A stretch of 64,000 nt of DNA from Trinickia acidisoli (GCF_017315725.1 NZ_JAFLRG010000001.1:992001-1056000), one strand, 5' to 3'; shown: positions 17,112-26,506, counted from the first letter of the stretch. Notes: generated by a model not told the origin, from the letters alone. A program made the numbers and translations.

Positions 17112-17128
17112 GTTGCATAGCTAATTAA
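17112..17128. promoter_or_regulatory. MarR operator candidate, copy 2 (upstream of small membrane protein)
   Basis: An exact second copy of the 17-bp element found at 16634-16650, located 25 bp before ATG 17153. Recurrence of the same sequence at the two promoters flanking marR is strong evidence for a functional operator. Confidence 0.7.
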
Positions 17129-17152
17129 GTAAACAAACGAAGGAGTAACGAC

Positions 17153-17422
17153 ATGTCTGACACCGACTTACAGGGACAAGTGCGGGAGGCGGCAGTGCCG
17201 GCGCGTGCCGTGCGTACGATGGCCGCGAAGGAAGTGGCCGCCCGGCACGGCGATACGACGATTGACATGGGTCTTCCATCCGAGATGATGCGCATCGCCG
17301 CTTTTTGCGCTACCAGTTGGCTTGCGGCGTGCGTACTTTATTTCGGCCGACATAGCGTCGCACTGATTGCGGTGTGCGCGGTGCTCGCGCTCGGCGGATA
17401 CGATTTGTTTCGACCGGATTGA
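17153..17422 (+). CDS. Small two-helix membrane protein, putative MarR target
   Basis: An 89-residue protein of unrecognised family. The N-terminal 45 residues are soluble, followed by two hydrophobic segments at about 47-63 and 67-83 separated by a short RHS turn, and a charged FRPD tail. A good AAGGAG lies nine bases before the ATG. An exact copy of the MarR operator candidate sits in its promoter, so it is probably co-regulated with the preceding marR gene rather than simply co-transcribed. No function can be assigned. Confidence 0.75.
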   Translation: MSDTDLQGQVREAAVPARAVRTMAAKEVAARHGDTTIDMGLPSEMMRIAAFCATSWLAACVLYFGRHSVALIAVCAVLALGGYDLFRPD

Positions 17423-17618
17423 GCGCGTTCGTATCGATGCGTATCGACGCGTGTCGCGTGATCGGCTCGCGCGGGCAACGGACGATGACGTTCCCCTCGG
17501 AAAGCGTTCGGCGCGAACCCGGCCGGAATGCCCGTTCTTGCGTTTTGGAATAAACACGTGGCCCGAAGCGTTTCTTGCGGACGATGATCCGATGCGTTGC
17601 GCGATCATCAGGTCGTCT

Positions 17619-17646
17619 GGAACTGGACAGCGATGTTCCAGCCGTG
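17619..17646 (+). promoter_or_regulatory. Candidate ECF sigma promoter, copy 1
   Basis: GGAACT (17619-17624), 16 bp, then GCCGTG (17641-17646), located about 50 bp before the small lipoprotein gene that heads a sigma/anti-sigma operon. The same GGAACT-N16-RCCGTG arrangement recurs at 19351-19378. The GGAAC -35 is typical for ECF factors. The sequence is also part of a 7-bp inverted repeat (CTGGAAC/GTTCCAG, 17617-17641). Confidence 0.5.
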
Positions 17647-17693
17647 TTTTTTGCTGCGACGTTTTCTAGCAGCGGAACGTGAGGAGCGTGCAG

Positions 17694-17843
17694 ATGAAAA
17701 TTTCCCGCGTTGTTTCGGCTGTTTGCGTGATGCTGGCGTTGGCGATAGCCTCCGTGGTGACGAACGGATGCTCCACCGGCGGCGGCATGAATTCGTCTGA
17801 TAGCAGCAGTGGCAGCAGCAGCGGTGGTACTGGCGGCTATTGA
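17694..17843 (+). CDS. Small putative lipoprotein, 49 residues
   Basis: A 49-residue ORF with GAGGAG eight bases before its ATG. It has a basic N-terminus, a hydrophobic core (about 5-23), a non-canonical lipobox ending in NGC (Cys26), and a mature tail made almost only of Ser and Gly. It looks like a tiny secreted or lipid-anchored peptide. It is 27 bp upstream of a sigma factor gene and shares its direction, and a candidate ECF promoter precedes it, so it is probably the first gene of an autoregulated operon. No family is recognised. Confidence 0.6.
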   Translation: MKISRVVSAVCVMLALAIASVVTNGCSTGGGMNSSDSSSGSSSGGTGGY

Positions 17844-17870
17844 GTCCGGGGTGTCTCCCGTGATCGCTGA

Positions 17871-18389
17871 GTGAGTTTCGAAGCCGATGTGATTGCGTGG
17901 CTACCGCAGTTGCGCCGCTATGCGCGCGCACTAACGGGCGACGCAGCGTGGGCCGACGATCTGGTACAGGATACGGCGGAGCGTGCGCTTGCGCGCTGGA
18001 CGGCGTTTCGTCCGCAAAGCAACCTGCGCGCGTGGTTGCTGACGATCCTGAGACACCTCTACATCGACCAATTGCGCGGGCGCCGCGAAATCGCCATCGA
18101 CGAGGAGAGCGCACCGTGGCGCAATCTCGAGGCGCCGCCAGGCGAGGTGGACGGACTGGTCTTGCGCGACGTGCAGCGCGCCTTATATGCCCTGCCGCTC
18201 AAGCAGCGCGAAGTCCTGTTGCTGGTGTGCGTCGAAGAGTTGAGCTACCAGGAGGCATCGGCGGTGCTCGGCGTGCCGATCGGTACGGTGATGTCGCGGC
18301 TCTCTCGTGCGCGTGAACATATGCGCGAGATGCTCACGGAGGGGCCGGCGCACGAGCGCGCGCCCCTGTCAGTAGCGAGAAATCCATGA
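17871..18389 (+). CDS. ECF-type RNA polymerase sigma factor
   Basis: A 172-residue ECF sigma factor with region 2 (WLPQLRRYARALTGD, DLVQDTAERAL) and region 4 (LPLKQREVLLLVCVEELSY, then VPIGTVMSRLSRAREH). The start is GTG 17871 with only a weak ribosome-binding site, perhaps coupled to the short gene upstream. The stop overlaps the anti-sigma start (ATGA at 18386-18389). Candidate target promoters of the form GGAACT-N16-RCCGTG occur before the operon and before the secreted protein at 19460, suggesting autoregulation and an envelope-related regulon. Confidence 0.92.
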   Translation: MSFEADVIAWLPQLRRYARALTGDAAWADDLVQDTAERALARWTAFRPQSNLRAWLLTILRHLYIDQLRGRREIAIDEESAPWRNLEAPPGEVDGLVLRDVQRALYALPLKQREVLLLVCVEELSYQEASAVLGVPIGTVMSRLSRAREHMREMLTEGPAHERAPLSVARNP

Positions 18390-19186
18390 TGAACCACGAC
18401 GATCTCGGCTCTTCGAGCGAACGCCTGCCCGATCTGCTCGCGCTTTCGGCATTCGTCGACGACGAACTGCCCGATTCGGCTTGCGCGCCGGTGCAGGCGC
18501 ATCTGGCGCGAGACAGCGAAGCGGCCCGGCGGGTCGCGGCGTGGCGCGCTCAGAAGTCCGCGCTCAAAGTCTTGTGCAGTGGGCCCGCCCGCGAGGGGCC
18601 CGCGGTCGTCGTGGTGCACGCGCCGCGGCCCGCGTGGCAGCGCTTTGCACGATCCGTGGCCTGGTTGGTGACGGGTGCCGGCATTGCACTGACGATCGGA
18701 TCGTTCATCGGACCGGTTACACGAGGCTGGAACCACAACGAGCCTGTGAGCTTCGCCAGGCGCGCCGACATCGCTTACGCGGTGTATGCGCCCGAGCGGC
18801 GTCATCCCGTGGAAGTGGCGGCGAACGAGGAAGCGCATCTGGTTGCGTGGCTGTCCACGCGGCTCAACCGGCGATTGTCGGTGCCGTCACTGCAGGAATA
18901 CGGCTATTCGCTGGTCGGAGGGCGCCTGCTGCCGGGCGAAGCGGGGCCGGCTGCGCAATTCATGTACGAGAACCGGAGCGGAGAGCGCCTCACGCTTTAC
19001 GTCACCGGCGTGGCCCGCGATGAGACAGCGTTTCGGCTCTTTCGCGACGGCAACCGAAGAACCTTCTACTGGGTCAACGACCACATGGGCTATGCGCTCT
19101 CGGGGCCCATCTCGGAAGACAAGCTTCGCGCCATCGCAATCGAGGTCTGCGGTGCGCTAGGCGGCCGACCCGAGAGCTGGGAATGA
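18386..19186 (+). CDS. Membrane anti-sigma factor (RsiW/ChrR-like, no zinc motif)
   Basis: A 266-residue protein with an N-terminal anti-sigma-like helical segment (LLALSAFVDDELPD at about 17-30), one membrane helix at about 90-108 and a periplasmic domain of roughly 155 residues. The His-x3-Cys-x2-Cys zinc motif is absent, as in many proteobacterial anti-sigma factors whose genes follow this sigma type. The four-base overlap with the sigma gene supports a paired function. An adjacent ATG at 18389 is an alternative start. The periplasmic signal is unknown. Confidence 0.85.
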   Translation: MMNHDDLGSSSERLPDLLALSAFVDDELPDSACAPVQAHLARDSEAARRVAAWRAQKSALKVLCSGPAREGPAVVVVHAPRPAWQRFARSVAWLVTGAGIALTIGSFIGPVTRGWNHNEPVSFARRADIAYAVYAPERRHPVEVAANEEAHLVAWLSTRLNRRLSVPSLQEYGYSLVGGRLLPGEAGPAAQFMYENRSGERLTLYVTGVARDETAFRLFRDGNRRTFYWVNDHMGYALSGPISEDKLRAIAIEVCGALGGRPESWE

Positions 19187-19350
19187 GTACGCCGCTGTGA
19201 GCGCAAGTGCAGATTGCGCAGCGCCTTGCTGTTTCACGACACCGCGGCCATCGCGGAAACAAACGGTAATCGAATCGCGCTGCGTTCGCTCGCCGACGCG
19301 GAATAGTGCCGCGCGGCCGGTCGTTTACTGCTTGCTCGTGCGCATCGTAG

Positions 19351-19378
19351 GGAACTCGTCGTGAAGGTGCGCACCGTG
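19351..19378 (+). promoter_or_regulatory. Candidate ECF sigma promoter, copy 2
   Basis: GGAACT (19351-19356), 16 bp, ACCGTG (19373-19378), about 80 bp before the secreted-protein start at 19460. It matches the element at 17619-17646 in both boxes and spacing, which makes it a likely target of the neighbouring sigma factor. Confidence 0.5.
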
Positions 19379-19459
19379 CCGAGGCGAACCGACCGCGTCT
19401 TTACGGCGCTGGCGCGCGTGTGCGAGCTGCAGTGCTGGAGGTCGAAGCAGGGCGAAATC

Positions 19460-19927
19460 ATGTGCAAGACCTTTTATGTGATTCTCGCGACGATATGCGG
19501 CGTTGGAGTGGGCTCCGCGCTGCCGGCCGCCGCGCAATCTTATCCCGACGCCCCGGCGGCCAGCCCGGCATGCCAGCCGGTCACGGGCCACGCGCAAATC
19601 AACGGTGCCGAACAGCAGATCAGCGGTTGGGCGTGCCAGCAGCCGGACGGCACGTGGCAGATCATGCAGACTGACGAAGCCGGCAATCTCTATCCTGTCG
19701 CCGGCTACCCGTACCCTTACTACTATTATGATGGACCATGGTTTTGGGGCGCGCCGGTGGTGCTCGGCGTTGGCGCTTCGTTCGTATTCGTCGACCGTTT
19801 CCACCGTTTCCATCCGATGAATCGCGGCCACTTCGGCCATGGGCGCGGTGGTTGGTCCAGCGCGGCGGGATGGCATGGAGGCGCGGGCGGGGCGCGCGGG
19901 TTCGGCGGCGGGATGATGCGGCGTTAG
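19460..19927 (+). CDS. Secreted Gly/His/Tyr-rich protein of unknown function
   Basis: A 155-residue protein with a Sec signal peptide (hydrophobic core 5-23, cleavage near AAA at 23-25). The mature part has a small domain with a Cys pair (SPACQPV and GWACQQPDGTWQIMQ), then a tyrosine-rich stretch (YPYPYYYYDGPWFWG), a hydrophobic segment and a Gly/His/Arg-rich tail. The GWxCxxPDGTW region resembles short surface-antigen-like repeats, but no named family is certain. The frame is open from GTG 19361, but the signal peptide fixes the start at ATG 19460. A candidate ECF promoter lies upstream. Confidence 0.7.
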   Translation: MCKTFYVILATICGVGVGSALPAAAQSYPDAPAASPACQPVTGHAQINGAEQQISGWACQQPDGTWQIMQTDEAGNLYPVAGYPYPYYYYDGPWFWGAPVVLGVGASFVFVDRFHRFHPMNRGHFGHGRGGWSSAAGWHGGAGGARGFGGGMMRR

Positions 19928-20050
19928 GGATATCCATCCGCGTGCGGCAAGCGCATTGCGCGTGCTGCAAGGCGGATGGCCGGCATCGTTGCAATCGGGC
20001 GAGTTGACTTAGGCGAGATCGCACGCGCGATCCGCCAGAGCGAGGTTGCC

Positions 20051-20407
20051 ATGCTTCGACAGATCGGCTCGGTCATGTGTCTCGCCGCGATGCTGGGATT
20101 CGGAGCGAATGCGTTCGCACAATCCATTCGAATCGAATCCGGCACTTACGGCGCCAACTGCGGCGCACATCGCGGCAACGTCACGCGCGATCTCGCGGCA
20201 CATTGCGATTCGCTCGAGACCTGCCGTTACGCGATCGATCCGACGATGGGAGGCGGACAGGCCAATGCTTGCAAAGCCGATCTCGTTGCGCAATGGTCAT
20301 GCGGACCGAGCCTGTCTCTATCTCATGCGGCGATTGTCCGGGCCGTGACGAGCAAAGGTAGCGTGCTCGTGCTTACTTGCCTACCGTCCACCGGCGCAGG
20401 CAAATAA
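20051..20407 (+). CDS. Secreted cysteine-rich protein, possibly SUEL-type lectin-like
   Basis: A 118-residue precursor with signal peptide cleaved after AFA (residue 23). The mature 95 residues contain six Cys (37, 52, 58, 74, 84, 110), suggesting three disulfides. The pattern TYGANCG, then HCDSLETCRY, then CKADLVAQWSCG resembles the rhamnose/galactose-binding SUEL-type lectin fold (YG...C...C....C....C....W.C), known mainly in animals and some bacteria. This is a pattern impression only. GAGG precedes the ATG. It stands alone between the gene at 19460 and the groE promoter. Confidence 0.6.
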   Translation: MLRQIGSVMCLAAMLGFGANAFAQSIRIESGTYGANCGAHRGNVTRDLAAHCDSLETCRYAIDPTMGGGQANACKADLVAQWSCGPSLSLSHAAIVRAVTSKGSVLVLTCLPSTGAGK

Positions 20408-20586
20408 CCTTTCGAACAATTGAACGATTGCAGCCGGTTCGTGGCCCAATCGACGTTTGCCCGACGCTCGGCCTCAGTGGGACAGAATCCTAGGGTTATC
20501 CCTTGGTTCGATGTCGTTGCTCCACATTGCCTCGTTTCTTCCCTCGCTGACATAGCGGGCACCCCAAAAGTCCTTCTCGTCCTCCC
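20408..20586. other. Intergenic region upstream of groES, nothing recognised
   Basis: About 180 bp between the secreted cysteine-rich protein and the groE promoter. No ORF with a ribosome-binding site, no clear terminator hairpin and no repeat was seen. Confidence 0.6.
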
Positions 20587-20615
20587 TTGAATTTGCCCCA
20601 CTCGGTCCATATAAT
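20586..20615 (+). promoter_or_regulatory. groESL promoter (sigma-70 with overlapping sigma-32-like boxes)
   Basis: TTGAAT (20587-20592), 17 bp, then a perfect TATAAT (20610-20615). CTTGAA (20586-20591) with TCCATAT (20606-20612) also fits the heat-shock sigma-32 pattern, so both holoenzymes may use the region. The -10 box touches the first base of the CIRCE element. Confidence 0.75.
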
Positions 20616-20641
20616 TAGCACTCGCTGCACTTGAGTGCTAA
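20615..20641. promoter_or_regulatory. CIRCE operator (HrcA binding site)
   Basis: A perfect TTAGCACTC, nine bases, GAGTGCTAA inverted repeat immediately downstream of the groE -10 box. CIRCE is the operator of the heat-shock repressor HrcA, so groESL is repressed by HrcA at low temperature. Confidence 0.95.
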
Positions 20642-20716
20642 CAAAAAATCCGTCCGGGCCGTTCCGGCGGCCTTACTTTCAGCGTTCTTCAGTCTCAAAC
20701 CCAGAGAGGAGTAAGC

Positions 20717-21007
20717 ATGAACCTTCGTCCCTTGCACGATCGCGTCATCGTGAAGCGTTTGGATCAGGAAACCAAGACCGCCTCGGGCATCGTGATCCCT
20801 GAAGCCGCGGCCGAAAAGCCGGATCAAGGCGAAGTGCTCGCGATCGGGCCGGGCAAGCGCAACGATAAGGGTGACCAAATCGCGCTCGACGTCAAAGTCG
20901 GCGATCGCATCCTGTTCGGCAAGTACGCAGGCCAAACCGTCAAGGTCGACGGCCAGGAACTGCTGGTGATGCGCGAAGAAGACATCATGGCGGTCGTTCA
21001 GAAGTAA
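20717..21007 (+). CDS. groES: Co-chaperonin GroES
   Basis: A 96-residue protein, the normal GroES length. It has [14 protein letters not shown], the mobile loop near [21 protein letters not shown] (in parts [10 protein letters not shown] and KPDQGEV), [12 protein letters not shown] and the ending EEDIMAVVQ. It forms the heptameric lid on GroEL for ATP-dependent protein folding. AGAGGAG precedes the ATG. It is transcribed from the CIRCE-controlled promoter together with groEL 45 bp downstream. Confidence 0.98.
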   Translation: MNLRPLHDRVIVKRLDQETKTASGIVIPEAAAEKPDQGEVLAIGPGKRNDKGDQIALDVKVGDRILFGKYAGQTVKVDGQELLVMREEDIMAVVQK

Positions 21008-21049
21008 CCCCGTCCAGAACCGTATTCCACAAAGATTTCAAGGAGTTAG

Positions 21050-22693
<1,644 letters not shown>

Positions 22694-22770
22694 TTTCGGA
22701 TGGCCGGCTCAGGCTGGCTGCCGAAATCGCATGAGAGGCGCGCCGCAAGGTGCGTCCCTCCAGCCGATAA

Positions 22771-22799
22771 AAAAACCCGCAGCGATGCGGGTTTTTTTT
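22771..22799 (+). terminator. Intrinsic terminator after groEL
   Basis: Stem CCCGCA/TGCGGG (22776-22781 and 22786-22791) with a GCGA tetraloop, preceded by five A and followed by eight T. The flanking A and T tracts extend the stem and could allow it to act on both strands, which suits the convergent thiD gene. Confidence 0.92.
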
Positions 22800-22885
22800 A
22801 TTCCCTTCGAAATGAATGCCGGGCCAGCCGAGCGCACTTGCTTTGGGCGCATTCGTCTCGAGAGTCGATGGGCGGAGCGGTTAGG

Positions 22886-23752
22886 CTAGGGGCGAGACGA
22901 CTTATGTTTCGATGGATCTCCGCTGATTAGCGGCGGCGAGGGCGCATCGTCGTCGTCGCGCGCCCAGAAAAAACGATCCGGCAAATACGCGCCCATGCCC
23001 GGACGAAATGCCTGGCGCACCGCCTGATACAAATATTCCTGCGCTTCTCGCACCGCATCGGCAGGTTCCTGCCCGTTCGCGAGCAGCGCGGCCACGGCCG
23101 CGCCGAGCGTGTCCGTGATTCCCATGAGCCGATGTTGCGGCCGGTCCCACATGTCCTGCCGCAGTTGGCCCTCTTCGCTGAACAGCGTATTGACGAACCG
23201 ATGCGTGCCCGTTTGCGTCGACAACACGTACTCGGCGCCTTGCGACAGCAAATGCGCGATCGCGCCGTCCAAGCTCGGTGCTTCGGCATCGCCGTCCGGC
23301 TGCGCGAGCGCAATGAGCGTCGATTGATCGGCGATGAGGACCGTCGTTTGCGGGGCGAGCAGATCGGCGTACGATTCGCGCAACTCGTCAGCCGCCAACA
23401 CGTGCTCGTCGTCGACCGTGAAGTCGGGCGCGAGGATCAACGGGATATCGTCATAGTCGGATACGACCTCGGCGATCGCGCTGACCACTTCCGCGCGCGT
23501 CGCGGCGCCCACTTTGAATGCGGCGATGGGCATGTCCTCGAGCAGCATGCGCGCTTGCGTGGCGACGACGTCGGGGTCGAGCCCTGTCACTTCGTCGCAG
23601 GTGGCCGAATCGCGTACCGTATAGCCCGTGAGGACCGTTACGCCGTGGCAACCCATGCTGGCGAGCGTGAGCAGGTCGGCCTGCAGGCCGTAGCCGCCGG
23701 TGGGGTCGGATAAGCCGAAGGTCAGAACGATCGGAGGGGCGGCGCTTTGCAT
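22886..23752 (-). CDS. thiD: Hydroxymethylpyrimidine/phosphomethylpyrimidine kinase
   Basis: A 288-residue ribokinase-fold kinase of thiamine biosynthesis, phosphorylating HMP and HMP-phosphate. Family features are the opening VLTFGLSDPTGGYGLQADLLTLASMGCHG (in parts FGLSDPTGGYGLQADL and MGCHGVTVLTGYT), KVGAATRAEV, and the C-terminal GITDTLGAAVAALLANG anion-hole segment. The canonical GxSDSSGGAG motif is changed to DPTGGYG, a variation seen in some betaproteobacterial ThiD proteins. The start is at MQSAAPP, where the conserved domain begins; the frame is open further upstream. Divergent from rubredoxin. Confidence 0.85.
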   Translation of the reverse strand: MQSAAPPIVLTFGLSDPTGGYGLQADLLTLASMGCHGVTVLTGYTVRDSATCDEVTGLDPDVVATQARMLLEDMPIAAFKVGAATRAEVVSAIAEVVSDYDDIPLILAPDFTVDDEHVLAADELRESYADLLAPQTTVLIADQSTLIALAQPDGDAEAPSLDGAIAHLLSQGAEYVLSTQTGTHRFVNTLFSEEGQLRQDMWDRPQHRLMGITDTLGAAVAALLANGQEPADAVREAQEYLYQAVRQAFRPGMGAYLPDRFFWARDDDDAPSPPLISGDPSKHKSSRP

Positions 23753-24016
23753 GGAGTAGGAGCGATTATCGTGAAAGCCGAGAGCGGCGGGCCGGCCGGC
23801 GCGCCTGCGCGGTCGGTTCATTATGCGGCCTAATTCGGTCGGATGGCACGGCCGATGGCGCGTTTGCGCGGCCAGCCGCGCTAGGTGCCGAGGCGAAGAC
23901 CGATGGACGACGCCCCGTCCCCGAAGGCCCGCCTCGCTCGGATTCCTAGCCAGCGGCACCCCAAAACGGTACCATCATGGCTCTTTGATCAACGGATCTT
24001 TCGACGCGACACAAGA

Positions 24017-24187
24017 ATGGAATATAAACAGTGGATGTGCCTGATTTGCGGCTGGATCTACGACGAAGAGGCCGGTCTGCCTGAAGAAGCCATCGCCCCG
24101 GGTACTCGCTGGGAAGACGTTCCGATCAACTGGACGTGCCCCGAATGCGGCGCGCGCAAGGAAGATTTCGAGATGGTTCAGATCTGA
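24017..24187 (+). CDS. rubA: Rubredoxin
   Basis: A 56-residue rubredoxin with two Cys-x2-Cys knuckles (MCLICGWIYDEEAGLPEEA start and WTCPECGARKEDF) that bind a single iron. It is a small cytosolic electron carrier, in related bacteria linked to alkane hydroxylases or peroxide-detoxifying systems; no such partner is nearby. The ATG at 24017 gives the standard length; the longer open frame upstream is not conserved. In Burkholderiaceae this gene precedes chemotaxis-like or HPt genes, as here. Confidence 0.95.
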   Translation: MEYKQWMCLICGWIYDEEAGLPEEAIAPGTRWEDVPINWTCPECGARKEDFEMVQI

Positions 24188-24247
24188 TTGCGAGCCGAAG
24201 CGGTATGAGCCCCTTGCGCTCGACCTGCTTCGCATGCCCCCGACGCC

Positions 24248-25627
24248 ATGACATCCGTTGACCTGCCCAGCCTAGAGGCCTTGCCGAACCCGCGCGGCGC
24301 GGCGGTGCGCGAAGCCGAGGCCGCGCTGGCCGAGGCGCTGCAGGCCAGCGAAGCGCAGATCGCGGTCGTCGGGCCGTTGCTGCGGGCGGCACAGGCGCTG
24401 CGTCAGGCCGGTTGGCTGGCCTCGCAGCGATTCACCGATGCGCTCGTGCTGGCTTCGCCGTTCGCTAACGGCGCCTTTCTGCCGCAATTTCGTGCGGCAC
24501 TCACCGATTTCCACGCGGCCCTGACCCGTCACAACCTACGCGAGCTTGCTTGCTCGCCGACGCTCTTCGCTCACTATCGCGAATTGAATGCGCAGGTTGC
24601 GCACCATACCCAAGGCTATGTCGTGGCACTCGAGGATCTTGCCCTTGCGGGGCGGCCGATCGCGCCGGCCAGCCTGTGTGCGATCTCGGCTTCAACGCGC
24701 TCTGGCGTGCGCGCGCGTTACGAGCAGGCGCTACTGCCCGTACTGAAGGGGCATGACGCCGCGGGGGCCGCGCTGGACGAACTCGATGCCTGCGTGGCCG
24801 AACTCGCCGGCGCCGATACGTACGACGTTTGGCGCCTGGCCGGCGCATGCTCGCGCACGTTGCGCGTGAACGGGCGTGCCCAAGCGGGCGATCCCGAGGC
24901 CAAGCGTTTCTACGCTCGCTGCAATCTGCTGCTCGCAGAGCAAGGGCATGGCTTGCAGTTGGCGCCACGCTCGTTCGTGCGGGCGTCGCTCGCGCTGCTA
25001 TGGCGCGATTACGCGCTCTACGGCGCGGCGGCCGAAGATGCCGACGCGGTGGCGTTGCTCAACGATTACGGCTTGACGGTCGACTGGCACGTCGCGGCGA
25101 CGCAGGCATCCGAGGTCGCCTGGGAGCGGGGGGCGGCCGAAGCCGAGGCGGAAGCGGCGGCGGGTGGGGCCGTCATGCGCGAGTTGGGGGTGGTGTCCGT
25201 CAACGTCCATGCGTACGAGGATTTCCTGCAAACGGCCGACGCGTCGATGGCGGCGCTCACCATGAGCACCGATGCGGCGTTTGCGGCGGCGGCGTCCGAT
25301 GCGGCGCCGGCCGAGCACGCGGCGCAGGCTGCCTATGGGCTCGGCGCCGCGGCGCAGGCGCTGGGTCTTGGCCACGTCGCCCTGCTGGCGGACGCGCTCG
25401 GTCTCGCGTGGCGCCGGCATGCCTATGCGGTGCGCGTCGGATCCGCGCTGTCGATCCCTGCGCGGCGGCCGGTCGAGCAGGCGGGGGAAGCGCTGCGTGC
25501 GATGCTGCTGCGTGTTGCCGCCGGCGTCGCGCCGCCCGATTCGGCCGTGCCGCTCGCTTTGTTGACGCAAGCGATCGAGCGCGCCGTTCCCGCTACCGCT
25601 ACCGCGCCGGCATCCTCGATGTCTTAA
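24248..25627 (+). CDS. Degenerate HPt-like protein (FimL / ChpA N-terminal type), function uncertain
   Basis: A 459-residue, Ala-rich, all-helical protein with no kinase or receiver domain. Near residues 330-400 the segment AAYGLGAAAQALGL aligns with the HPt motif AAHTLKGSAxxLGL, with the phosphorylatable His replaced by Tyr363 and the Lys by Gly. The N-terminal 130 residues form another helical bundle. This resembles FimL, a Pseudomonas protein related to the N-terminus of the pilus chemosensory kinase ChpA with inactive HPt domains. The assignment is inference; the start has only a weak ribosome-binding site. It follows rubredoxin by 60 bp in the same direction. Confidence 0.55.
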   Translation: MTSVDLPSLEALPNPRGAAVREAEAALAEALQASEAQIAVVGPLLRAAQALRQAGWLASQRFTDALVLASPFANGAFLPQFRAALTDFHAALTRHNLRELACSPTLFAHYRELNAQVAHHTQGYVVALEDLALAGRPIAPASLCAISASTRSGVRARYEQALLPVLKGHDAAGAALDELDACVAELAGADTYDVWRLAGACSRTLRVNGRAQAGDPEAKRFYARCNLLLAEQGHGLQLAPRSFVRASLALLWRDYALYGAAAEDADAVALLNDYGLTVDWHVAATQASEVAWERGAAEAEAEAAAGGAVMRELGVVSVNVHAYEDFLQTADASMAALTMSTDAAFAAAASDAAPAEHAAQAAYGLGAAAQALGLGHVALLADALGLAWRRHAYAVRVGSALSIPARRPVEQAGEALRAMLLRVAAGVAPPDSAVPLALLTQAIERAVPATATAPASSMS

Positions 25628-25927
25628 GCGCTGCAAGACTTCGAAGTTTCACCGCCTTATCGCCGGACACAAAAGCGTTTTCCCCATCCCGTTACAGCCA
25701 TTTCGCATCGCAACCGCGCTCCGACACGCCGCTTGAAGGGGTACGAGCGCGCTCCCAAGCGGTCAAAGCAGCGGGGCGCCGTCGGCATGCATGATAGAGT
25801 GCGGACAATGTGAGGGCCGCTTTGGGCGGGCGCGTTCGATGCGCCGTGTTTGTGCCGACGGCCCGCCCTGCGTGCCGGCGCGCATTTGCGGCGTCCAACA
25901 TGCACCGTCTTTGCTAAAATTCGAACC
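25628..25927. other. Intergenic region upstream of yqgE
   Basis: 300 bp without a supportable gene. A TAAAAT box (25915-25920) lies directly before the yqgE start but has no matching -35 and would give an almost leaderless transcript, so no promoter is called. Nothing else is recognised. Confidence 0.5.
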
Positions 25928-26506
25928 ATGCCTAAGAGTAACGATCGCATCAACCTGACCAACCAGTTCCTGATCGCCATGCCCAATATGGCGGATCCTA
26001 CTTTTTCAGGAACGGTGGTCTATCTTTGCGATCACAGCGAGCGCGGTGCGCTCGGTCTCGTCATCAATCGGCCGACCGACATCGATCTCGAATCGCTTTT
26101 CAGCCGCATCGATCTGAAGCTCGAGATCGAGCCGCTGCTTCATGTTCCCGTGTACTTCGGCGGCCCGGTGCAAACCGAGCGCGGCTTCGTGCTGCACGAG
26201 AGCGTCGAAGGCAGCGCCTATACGTCCTCGATGTCCGTCACGGGCGGCCTCGAAATGACGACGTCGAAGGATGTCCTCGAAGCCGTTGCCAGCGGCAAAG
26301 GCCCGCAGCGCTTCTTGCTCACGCTCGGCCATGCGGGCTGGGGGGCGGGGCAGCTCGAGGAAGAGATCTCGCGCAATGGCTGGCTCACGGTCGAAGCCGA
26401 TCCGACGATCGTTTTCGACGTGCCGGCGGACCATCGTTTCGAGGCCGCACTCGCGCTGCTCGGGGTGACGCCGTCGATGCTCTCGGGCGACGCGGGTCAC
26501 GCATGA
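25928..26506 (+). CDS. yqgE: YqgE/AlgH family protein
   Basis: A 192-residue UPF0301 protein with the family opening [20 protein letters not shown] (split [11 protein letters not shown], then [17 protein letters not shown]), [24 protein letters not shown] and [14 protein letters not shown]. The molecular function is unsettled; in Pseudomonas AlgH affects alginate production. Its stop overlaps the ruvX start (ATGA), the conserved yqgE-yqgF gene pair. Confidence 0.95.
   Translation: MPKSNDRINLTNQFLIAMPNMADPTFSGTVVYLCDHSERGALGLVINRPTDIDLESLFSRIDLKLEIEPLLHVPVYFGGPVQTERGFVLHESVEGSAYTSSMSVTGGLEMTTSKDVLEAVASGKGPQRFLLTLGHAGWGAGQLEEEISRNGWLTVEADPTIVFDVPADHRFEAALALLGVTPSMLSGDAGHA

Noticed and set aside
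25915..25920. TAAAAT as -10 box of yqgE
   Set aside because: No -35 match at 16-18 bp and transcription would start at or just before the ATG.
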